DNA of 64,000 nucleotides from Plumapathes pennacea (taxonomy: Eukaryota; Cnidaria; Anthozoa; Antipatharia; Myriopathidae), in NCBI GenBank assembly GCA_964036295.1, contig OZ038473.1, positions 12,166,501-12,230,500 of the forward strand, in the 5' to 3' direction. The notes beneath the pieces were generated by a model. That model had not been told where the DNA came from. It did no database searches and was given only the letters and a program-made list of their open reading frames with translations. The position numbers and the translations under genes are program-made. Numbering within the stretch: position 1 is the first letter of the stretch; every line of letters begins with the position of its first letter. Positions 55,332-64,000 of this stretch are shown piece by piece.

Positions 55332-58300
55332 CTGATGATGATAATAATGAAGTTAACGAGGGTAGTATTGATATAAACGTTACTTACAGCTGCCGTCTCC
55401 CTTTTCGGAAATACATGATGATCAAGCTGTCCATGAGTTGTGTGTTTATCTGTGAAGGTCTTGGTTGGCATGTTAGGTAAGTAGGACGCGTAGTCACTGA
55501 GTTCGTAGCCAACGCTACCATGCTGTCCAACCAGCTGCCAGATCCATCGAGTCAGGATATCTTGTAATTGGAATTGAGACGCTACGCGTGTAGGAAAGCC
55601 TTTGATCTGTCGAGAAAAAGCAAGAAATGAGAAAGATCCAGATGTGATATCTTGTAGTTGGAATTGAGACGCTACGCGTGTAGGAAATAGAGATTACTTC
55701 ATGGAAAGTGCATGTTTTCTGTTTATTATATACATACTGAGACATTTATGATGGGACCGGGAAACCCTTTAAAAGTAGTGAAAAATCGTCGTTCGCAGCT
55801 TGTGATTGGACGAACGATTTTTTTCACGTGTGAAAAGCGTCGTTCGCGGCCTCTCATTGGCTAGAACTCATTTGCGTACGAAATTTTACGATATGGCTTT
55901 TTCGTGAGTATGTCTCAGTATGTATATAATAAAGCCTTTGATCTGTCGAGAAAAAGCAAGAAATGAGAAAGATCAAGATGACAATGTCCGAACAGAGGCA
56001 AATCACATATTTTATATTGTGGCTGTTGTAAAAATTGCAAACCTTTCCATTTCCACCGTAAGGTTGGTGTCCTCCTTCTGCCGATACTTCGTTAACGAAC
56101 TCCTGAATTTCTAAATCTTCTTTGACATCCTGATGAGTTGGGTAATAACTAAAGCAAACGAGAATGACAGGTTAGTTCAATCATCAGTAAAGACACAAAG
56201 AGAAATTAGGCCATTACGGGGGCAATCTCTTTCATTCATCCGGGGGGTGGGGGGAGAGGGAGGGAGGGGGAGGACTCGAGAATGCTCGTCGGGAATTTTT
56301 GTTTCGGCTCCTAAGAGGTTTGGGGCAGCTTTTTCTGTGTAATTGCTTCCGGTCAAATCGGTCTGTGGTGATCTCTCTCTAGAGTATTTGTCGCATTGCT
56401 GAGCGAAATTTGTATATAAAGATAAATTCTACGGCGCACATTTGTTATTTAACCCTTTCACTCCCAAGCTCAAAATACAGATTCTCCTAGCGTTTTAGAA
56501 AGGAACTGTATGAGTGATGTAGTGAGAATTAATAATTTAATCAGTTTTCACCTTAGCAAGGTATCAAAAGCCATGTTCTCCTTACTAAATGATATATTTC
56601 TGGTAAGACACTGAAGGAGAAAATTGAAGTTGATCACTCCTGGGAGTGAAAGGGTTAAGAATGCACTTACTGGCGGACGTATTCCCTCACATAATCTTTG
56701 ATTGCTTCGTATACCACATGGCCATCATCTCTGTACGGGAAATATGGAATCCGTTTTTTGTTGTTCAGTCCTCGTTTCTGGAAAAAAAAAAAAAAAACTT
56801 ATGGGCTCGGTTTTTCAAAGCGCGATTAGGCTAATCCTGGATTAGGTCTTAAACTTTCTTGTCATTTATAGCCTGAAAATGAGAAGGTTTCGTCCACAAC
56901 GACTTCCTTGGGGCGTTTTTAAGTTGAAACAAGCTTTTTAATCCATCTTCAAAGGTAACATTCTTAGCTTTGCCAGGTCAACCTCGCTTTGAAGCTTGTG
57001 CCACTTCCCGTGCAAAGAGCCCATTACCTTTATATTTTCAGGGAAGTCTGTGGTGTCCCAGCCGGTAACTGTAAATGCACCTTTAATGAGCTGTATGGTG
57101 CCTGCAGCGCCATGTGCAAAAAGTTTTTCAGTGAAACCGTTGGGAGCCAAAAGTACGGGAAGACCAAGTACGTCATTTACGATGACCTCACGACAGTGGA
57201 ACTTCATGATTTGGTGTACAGGGTGCTGTGAAGAAATGTGTCTTTTCATGGCCACGCACAAGGCCTCCGTGACAAAATGACATTTCGCCAGATGTTCCAC
57301 GATTTGGCCGTAGCCCAAGTCAGCAGTCTGAACGGTCAACTTAGCAAACGTCCAATCCGCGCCGTCTCGTGGGGTGAACACCGAGGAGTCTGGGGAAATT
57401 TACCACACAAGTTTGAGGAGCGCGTATTGGGTACGTGACGCTTACTTCAATTTCAACATACGAAGGGAGACTGCACATGGTAAAGTGAAGATTTAGCACG
57501 AACGAAAAGCCTGGACATTGCCGCAAAGTTCCAAGAACATACTTCACCCGTCAATTCAGGAAAAGTAAGTTTTTGTTTGCTACGATAATGCATCGACAAG
57601 AGAATATGACTACTCTAAGTCAATTCCAACTGTTCCCATCCCTCCCCCAGATCGGGCCAGAGCCGATCCCCGGATATTTGTCTTGATAACAGCAGGAATT
57701 TAGTGAATGCTTAAAAAAATAAAAAATAAAACCTGTAGCTGCTGTTGTTTAAAACAGTTTCCCAGCCTGGGCGCTTATTTAGGCGCGCGCTATTCGTATA
57801 CACGATTCTTATCCGAAAGTTTACAGTTCTCTATACACACTAAGCATCTAAATTTCACACTCCCCTCCCTCACCTGGTTTGTAGTCCACTTGGATAGCGA
57901 CGGGTTTAAGGCCTCCAGGGGCATCAGACGAAGCGACGAAGAGCGCAATAGGAGACAGGGTTTCTCTCATATTTCCTGTGTCATCTTTGACTTTTGGCAA
58001 GTCGTCACCAAGGTAGTATCGCAGCGCGTACAGACGCTCAGTAGCAATGACCTGAGAAGAAAACAAAATGAGGTTACAGTTAACTCCCCCTGAGACGAAC
58101 TTCCTCGTGATTGGCTACGAGCAGTACGACGAGCAGTTATCGATTTTATCGATGTCTTATTGATAAGTTAATACGGTCATAGTGGCATAAAAAACGTCGC
58201 GTGTGAGTTAATGAATGACTACCTTGTCTAAACTAAAATCCAGGCCCAAAACCTCTTGAACTGCTTCTTCCCAGTCGAAGTTGGGATTCAAATCTTCCTT

Positions 58301-60017
58301 GAGTGTTTCCCAGTCGAGCCCAATAGCTTCTGTTTATTAAAAGAAATCAAAGCAAGTAATTACAAACCTTTTCGGATGACTGTCAAAAGTAATCACGTGA
58401 TTGCTCTGAACCTTCTGATTGGTCAAAAAAAAAGGTTTGGCAACATTTTTGGCCAATTAGGAACAAAAGGAAAACCAAAGGTCTGTCTACCATCATACAC
58501 ATTTTTCAATTTCATCTTACTGTTATTCGCGTGGACCGACACCATTTGCAGGGACATAGGGTTGGTTCCCGCCAGACGCTGCTGTGAAAAAAATTCGTCA
58601 CTACTCCAAGAGGTGAAGTCATCCTGGAAAGGCTCGTAGTCTGATGGCAGTCGAACAAACTCCTGTAAAACAATAAACAAAAAACAGACCAGACTAAATA
58701 CCACAGTCCCTTGCGCGCCTTAATCTACCATATTAGGGCGTCCGAAAGTCGATAGTAGTATTAGCAACCCAGTTCCATCGTTTAAGCAGAACTTTTAAGC
58801 GGAATTACAGTGCTTAGAGCGCTTTTCGAATGACTGTCGAAAACCAAAACCAAAGCAATCACAGAGCAAATCAATGAGGCGAGCAAAAGAACATCAGACC
58901 AATTAGAAGTACGAGTAAGACCAAAACCAAAACCAAGTAATTGCGACTGGTCTTAAAAACCAATCAGCAGTGCGAGAACACGCCATCGCGACTTGCTTTC
59001 TTGCGTGAGAATATCGCAATATCGGTTTTGCTCTTGATTGGCCAAGAATGTTGCTAAAGTTGTTAGGACCAATTGGAAAGCGTAGCAAACGCAAAACCAA
59101 AGCAATCACACGATTACTTTCGACAGTCATGCGAAAACGGCTCTATTGCGTCGTTGGCACAATAAAGAAAGGAAACAGTCCATTTCTGGTTCTAATAATA
59201 AGGTATACGTTCATCAAACAGAAGGGTTTGGAAACAAGGATGATATTCCCGGATGAAAACAGAAATATCGCCACGCAACATCGCCTTACCCCAAAATGTT
59301 TTTGCACTGCTCCTCGGAAAAACTGACGAATATGTGCATAATCCTCCATACTGGTGATTCTTTGGCCATGGTAAGCCTTTATGTAGTGATTTAAGGTCTT
59401 GTTGACGCCCTCAAAAAGTGTCCCGAATTGCATGCCGAAGGGTCGTATGAACGGGTCTTTGAGGATGAGTTGACGCATCTCATCCACTGTGAAGTCTACA
59501 AGGGCGAATGGGTTGTAAGACTTGCTCTTCAGTCTGTACTTCTCTTTATTGGAAAAGAGGTTTTCTTTGCGAATAGTAGCACAGATAGAACCTTTTTCGA
59601 CATTCTGCGGCAAACGCACGGGACATACTTGCGCCGAGGTGCTGAAAAAAAAGAGACAATTTTATCGTACTGCCCTGGCAATAGACCTTTATCGCGGTAA
59701 TGACAGATCAGTATAAAAAGCTTGGCCAAACACACAAATAGAACAGATCCCTTGAAAGAGCATAGAAAGGTGAATTAGTTAATGCACGAATTTTCAGAAT
59801 CATGGAGCAAAATGCCGCGAAGGGCCGCTGTTTTTATAATTATAATTTTTATAAGGCCTTTAATGGCAGAACTGACTTGGCGGGCAACCTTGCCCAACCA
59901 CTTAACAAAACTTTATAAAACAAACCGAGTTTTAGACCAAAACGAACAGAGTTTTTCTTACCTGAGAAACGACAACGCAACAATACTACCAAGGAAAAAA
60001 ATCTGAGAAAAAATCAT
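54639..60017 (-). CDS. secreted lipoxygenase, copy C (Gly at an iron-ligand position)
   Basis: Ten exons give 620 aa: 59962-60017, 59290-59641, 58521-58662, 58223-58329, 57874-58051, 57028-57389, 56671-56777, 56043-56148, 55388-55606 and 54639-54872. Exon 1 encodes a clear signal peptide (MIFSQIFFLGSIVALSFLS). Coding exons 2-4 of A and B are one exon here, without the Pro-rich insert. Core: FFSQQRLAGTNPMSL, EHLAKCH (iron His311, His316), HPVHQIMKFHCRE, QHGSVGYEL (His499) and PNGIQT at the end. The residue four after His499, Asn in A and B, is Gly503, which cannot ligate iron. The frame is intact, so it is either an altered-coordination enzyme or a pseudoenzyme. Beside exon 55388-55606 the first part of the exon is duplicated and split by an inserted element. 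The following intron holds a (GAT)n run of about 400 bp. Confidence 0.87.
54940..55340. repeat. (GAT)n microsatellite in the last intron of LOX C
   Basis: Long imperfect gatgatgat tract with data variants. The Asp/Met/Ile-rich open frames across it are artefacts of the repeat. The same intron of LOX D carries a second (GAT)n. Confidence 0.9.
55722..55933. repeat. 212-bp TIR element with perfect 24-bp ends
   Basis: Left end tttattatatacatactgag (to gacat) and right end (atgt) ctcagtatgtatataataaa are perfect inverted repeats of 24 bp. The interior has a second inverted pair (cgtcgttcg / cgaacgattttt). It lies inside a duplicated fragment of LOX C exon 55388-55606. Confidence 0.7.
56449..56658. 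repeat. TTAA-type MITE in LOX C intron, best-preserved copy
   Basis: TTAA at 56449-56452 and 56655-56658. Ends ccctttcactcccaag and ctgggagtgaaaggg are inverted repeats. TTAA targets are typical of Kolobok and piggyBac mobilisation. Confidence 0.75.
56808..56955. repeat. 5' partial copy of the GGCCCGG MITE
   Basis: gggctcggtttttcaaagcg .. taatcctggattagg .. aagctttttaatccatcttc aligns to 7896-8045. It lies in the LOX C intron between exons 57028-57389 and 56671-56777 and has lost its right half. Confidence 0.6.
58816..59144. repeat. 329-bp TIR element in LOX C intron 2
   Basis: Ends agagcgcttttcgaatgact (gtcgaaa) and the inverse (tttcga) cagtcatgcgaaaacggctct. The interior is rich in ccaaaaccaaagcaatcac. 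A fragment of the same family (cggatgactgtcaaaagtaa) is at 58374. Confidence 0.65.
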
Positions 60018-61330
60018 CTCGGCCAGTTGAGCAACAGCGAGCACCAGTTCGTAGGAGATGAAGAACTCAAATGACGTTTTTGAAACTAAAACAACAAATA
60101 ACCCAAGTGTACGGACTAAATAATTCAAGCTCACCTAACCGCCAAAGTGCGAACCACCCGGAAACAAATTTAAAAAATATGGAAGTGCACGCATTGTAAC
60201 CAGCATGCCTCACGCCTGGGGTGAATCAATGAACACATATACGTGATTTTACAAGTTGAACTATTGTTTGACACCAGAAATGCCATGTTCACACGTATCC
60301 GTTTTGGTTTGAAAAAATACTTTTTTCTTTGCGTTTTGACCTTCCGTCCACACACAAACGGCCACTATTCGAAAACGGAACTTTTCAAAAAGGGATTAGT
60401 GAAGACAGGCAAAAACGGTAAACATTTTTGAAAACGGTAAAAAAGATTCCCTATGTGGACATTGCCCAAACTTGAGTTAATCTTGTGAAAGCGTTACAGA
60501 TACATTCCTAAATTGCAAACAACATCGCTTCAGTGGCAATGTGGAGTGTTGTTATGGCGTAAAGAGAAAATACACGCGTAGACATTTTATTGAATTTGTT
60601 TTCTATTGCTAAATTCTGCCACGCAAACTATTGTAAAATCCCTGTGATACGTCCATTCGGTTATAGACCCAATTCCACTTGTCTCTTTATAACCGGGATG
60701 AAAAAAGAAAACAACGTTCGGAAGAGTTTGTACAAGAATCAACTTTTCTTAGCAGTGGTGTTGGATTTGCTGTTCAAACGGTGAAGGTTACGACAATGAA
60801 TTATTTATTCGGTCAATTCAAGTCAAAAATAAACTGCTTGGTCCAAACTTTAGTGTTGTCTTATGACTATGATTACATTATAAATCTGGATCATTATAGT
60901 CGAATGGCATTAATGGAAAGAAACAAAGACATTTGTATTTCGATCAATTTGAAGCTTACTTCTTCATAGAAAGAATTAGTTTGTCGTTAGAAAATTAGAT
61001 AAATGAAAGGTTAAGGTTTAGGGTTCATAGGGTTCCTAAATTGAGCAAATTGAACAAAAAGAACGGGAAAAAAAACGAATCAAAAGGAGCACATAAAATC
61101 ACCCTCCCATAATAATCCCTCTCAACAGTAAGATGCACCACAATAAAATTATTTACTATCAATAAAGCTGACATACTGTATACATGAACTGAACATAGAA
61201 AAAGTGCCCGTCACAGTTATGAAATAACTTGTAAAAGCAGTTGCAAAAAATGCCCTGAATAATGTAAAATGGCTACGAAAACGAACAAATATATAGGACA
61301 TCACAACGTTTAGAATCAAATTGCACGTGT
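60018..61330. other. spacer between LOX D and LOX C
   Basis: Presumed LOX C promoter side. Contains a repeat with ends gttcacacgtatccgttttgg and ccctatgtggacattg (60278-60468), resembling a family also present at 31240-31400. Otherwise AT-rich, with no gene or clear TATA box recognised. Confidence 0.45.
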
Positions 61331-61885
61331 TCATGTTTGGATTCCGTTTGGCAGCCACCTCGGCTGCAGAAAAGGATACGTCAGTTGGCCAGCGGCTTTC
61401 CGCTTGTTGTTTCTCTTCACCAGTCTTCTCTCAACCTCAGACGCTAGCCGCCAAAAGTGACGATTCACTATATCTCCCGCCACCTTGTCGTCCAATAGGA
61501 AACCGTAGTCAAGCAGACGGTCGAAGCGGAAGCTGGATAGTTTCATGGTAAAGGCAGATTGTAGCTTGAAAAGAAGAAAATGAAACCGCGTTTAAAGGGC
61601 CAGTTGACTTTACAAGCACGCAACAAATATCGTCCTTTCCCGCGGAGTAAATAATAAAATAACCCCTAGTGGCCAGTTCAGAACATTGTTTTCTATTTCT
61701 TTGTGGTGGCCAGTTCAGACAGTTCAACATGGGGTGGACAGGTGGGAAGCAACACAAAACCAAAAACGCCTACGTAAGTGGGAAGAGTATGTTCTTCGAT
61801 CAGAGAATGCTGTTCAGCAATTTATGATGATGATATTATTGACGACTACAGAGACAATAATGCCTAAGATAATGACAGACGATGG

Positions 61886-61976
<91 letters not shown>

Positions 61977-62797
61977 AATGATGATGATCTCTTCGCTTGA
62001 TCAATAAGTGAAAGTCACTTACCGCCGCAGTGAACCTGTTAGGGAAAGTATGATAATCAAACTGTCCTTCGGCCACCCGTTTTTCTGTGTATGTCTTGGT
62101 AGGCATGTTGGGCACAAAGGACCCGTAGTCGCTCAGTTCGTAGCTAACACTTGAGTGCTGTCCTACTAGTTGCCAGATCCATCGAGTCAGGATCTCCTGC
62201 AGCTCAGCTGCACAAGTCACTTTGGTGGGAAAGCCCTTCAACTGTTTAAGAGAGGTATCAAGAAAAAATGACCAATATATCGAAGTGGCCGGAAAATATA
62301 ACCACCACACATTTATAATGCGGTCTTTAAAAAAAATCCAGCCCATTTTCTACATTTGCAAAGGATTCAAGGAACAGTGTTTTCCCATCTTCCATTTTAT
62401 TCTCTACCTTTAGGTGCCTGCAAGATTTTGAAGAATAGACCCAATTTAGAATCCCAAGGACGACCTCCTCTTCCTCCTCCATATTGAACATATTCTATCA
62501 TCAAATTTCTGTTCCCCGAGAATTCCCTACAACATTCTATTTTGGATTTTGTGACTGAACGTGATGATTGTCCAAACCTTTCCGTTCCCACCGTCCGGTT
62601 TGACTGTTCCTTCCGCCGATACTTCGTTAGCGAACCCTTGCAGCTCTGTATCGTCTTTGACGTCATCATAATGTTTGTAGTAACTGCAGCGAAATATAAC
62701 GAAATAAAATATAACGATGAACTGCTTGGCTGCCATTCGGAATTACAAACCAAGAAGTCGTTTTACACTCACGTAAGACATATGCAGTCAATTAATT

Positions 62798-62873
<76 letters not shown>

Positions 62874-64000
62874 CGTCAATCACTTAGTCAATCATTCAGT
62901 CAATCACACAGTCAATTACTCAGTTCAATCAATCAGTCAGTCAGTCAGTCAGTCAGTCAGTTAGTCAGTAAGTCAATCAATCAGTCAGCCACTTCGCCAT
63001 CCAGCCAGCCAATGAACCAACCAGTTAATCGATCAATCAATAAATCAATCAGCCAGTCAGCCAGGTTGTCAGTCAATCAGTCAATCAACAAATTAGTCAG
63101 TCAGTCCATCAGCCAGTCTGTCCGTCATCAGTTAGTCTGTCTGTCCGTTCGTCCGTCCGTCCGTCCGTCAGCCGCTCTGCCAGGCAGCCAGTCACCTCAC
63201 TCACTCACTCAATCAGTCGTTAGTCAGTCAGTTTGTGAATCAGTCAATCAGCTACTCCGCTAGTCAGCCAATCAGTCCGAAATTAAGTTAGTCACAACAA
63301 ACCATCGTCAGTCAACGCATTTACTTTGCTGCAATGTAAATAGGTGACACTGAAGTACTGCACTCACTGGTTAACATATTCCTCCACAAACTGTTCTATT
63401 GCTGTGTATACCGTTTCTCCGTCATCTCTATACGGATAATATGGAATCCGCTTTTTGTTGCTCATTCCTCGTTTCTGGAAAGTTGTTAGAAGACTATCAG
63501 TACCAAACTGGACGTATGGTTAAAATGATATTGGTGGAGCGACCAACTTTTATGTAAACCTCAAGACTTTGCCAAGAAACTCAAAACTAAGACTCGCTAT
63601 TCAAGTATTCAAGTTAGTTCGATACGTTTTCTATGACTGTGAAGTTGTGCACAAGAAAACACCGGGGCTTGCACACGATGTTCAATTTACCTCGAGTTAG
63701 ATAGCAATGATGATGAACGTTGACCAACAGAAGTGAATATCATCACGATAATTGATAGAGAAATAAAAGGAGGACGGGTGTAAGTTGGTTAAAATCACAA
63801 GAATGAATCACGGTGATCACCTTCAAATTCTCCCTAAAGTCTGTTACGTCCCATCCGGTGATGTCATAGGAGTCCCGGATGAGCCGTGACGTGCCCTGGT
63901 TGCCCATCGCGAAGAGCATGCGCATGAAACCATTGTCGGACAAAAGTGTCGGGCCGCCAAATACGTTGGGTACCAGGACCTCACGACAGTGGAACTTCAT
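61331..64000 (-). CDS. lipoxygenase, copy D (5' part beyond window)
   Basis: Five 3' exons: 63821-64000 (continues past the edge), 63368-63474, 62578-62683, 62023-62241 and 61331-61564. They give 281 residues plus stop in one frame. Starts in the middle of the LOX core (MKFHCREVLVPNVFGGP), then NKKRIPYYPYRDDGETVY, QHSSVSYELSDYGSFVPNMP and the C-terminus PRWLPNGIQT. The second core His is present, the residue four later is Ser (Asn in A and B, Gly in C), a known alternative in some LOXs, and the C-terminal residue is again Thr. It is closer to C than to A or B in sequence and intron features. The two histidines of the HxxxxH helix lie outside the window. Confidence 0.85.
61883..61986. repeat. 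(GAT)n microsatellite in the last intron of LOX D
   Basis: About 100 bp of nearly pure gatgat, in the same intron as the LOX C tract. Confidence 0.9.
62795..63290. repeat. (CAAT)n / (CAGT)n tetranucleotide tract in a LOX D intron
   Basis: A pure caat run (62801-62870) grades into cagt, cagc and ccgt variants over about 500 bp between exons 63368-63474 and 62578-62683. The Ser/Gln/Val-rich open frame across it follows from the repeat. Confidence 0.85.

Noticed and set aside
54920-55480. Asp-rich, Met-rich and Ile-rich open frames of 109-183 residues
   Set aside because: They are translations of the (GAT)n intron tract of LOX C; the true exon only overlaps one end.
62853-63263. Gln/Ser-rich open frame near the LOX D intron
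   Set aside because: Caused by the cagt/caat tetranucleotide repeat between two well-defined LOX exons.

Overview
The window looks like a piece of a cnidarian nuclear genome, most likely an anthozoan such as a stony coral or sea anemone. The evidence is AT-rich DNA, short exons with GT-AG introns of about 100-800 bp, many short palindromic (MITE-like) elements, remains of BEL/Pao, Gypsy, DIRS-type, Penelope and LINE retroelements, and a tandem family of secreted lipoxygenases. The species assignment is inference; no database was searched.

Layout. 1-4.4 kb: the last ten exons of a plus-strand M17 leucyl-aminopeptidase-family gene with all catalytic residues intact. 4.98-7.4 kb: four tandem units of about 635 bp, each holding a BEL/Pao LTR joined to an exon-like block. 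7.7-16 kb: a retroelement graveyard (Gypsy pieces on both strands, a DIRS-type tyrosine recombinase, two 21-bp minisatellites followed by a LINE endonuclease fragment, and a collapsed BEL/Pao polyprotein). 15.8-19.7 kb: a segmental duplication, then an array of exon-like repeats with conserved splice sites ending in an open terminal exon and a poly(A) signal. 19.7-22.5 kb: A/T-tract sequence, a RecQ-like helicase fragment and a broken Penelope GIY-YIG domain.

22.5-64 kb: four lipoxygenase (LOX) genes in tandem, all on the minus strand. A (22.55-29.94 kb, 678 aa) and B (43.31-48.70 kb, 698 aa) are young duplicates with alignable introns. C (54.64-60.02 kb, 620 aa) is complete and more diverged. 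D (from 61.33 kb) continues past the window end. A, B and C start with signal peptides, so the products are probably secreted or luminal. I see no PLAT domain. Reconstructed splice junctions keep one open frame in every copy.

Between the LOX genes lie duplicated spacers: a TATA-containing cassette with one or two small signal-peptide-like exons (41.3-42.7 and 53.2-54.1 kb), duplicated candidate LOX 5' exons and promoters (32.7, 48.9 and 50.0 kb), foldback elements, and one structurally complete BEL/Pao element (35.345-40.814 kb, 162-bp LTRs, TCTCT target duplication) that itself carries a 184-bp palindromic insertion.

The most interesting points are the LOX iron-site variation (Asn, Asn, Gly and Ser at one ligand position in A-D; Thr instead of Ile at the C-terminus of all four), the splice-flanked mini-exon array at 18.4-19.7 kb and its inverted relatives beside LOX B and C, and nested insertions that can be dated by comparing LOX A with LOX B.
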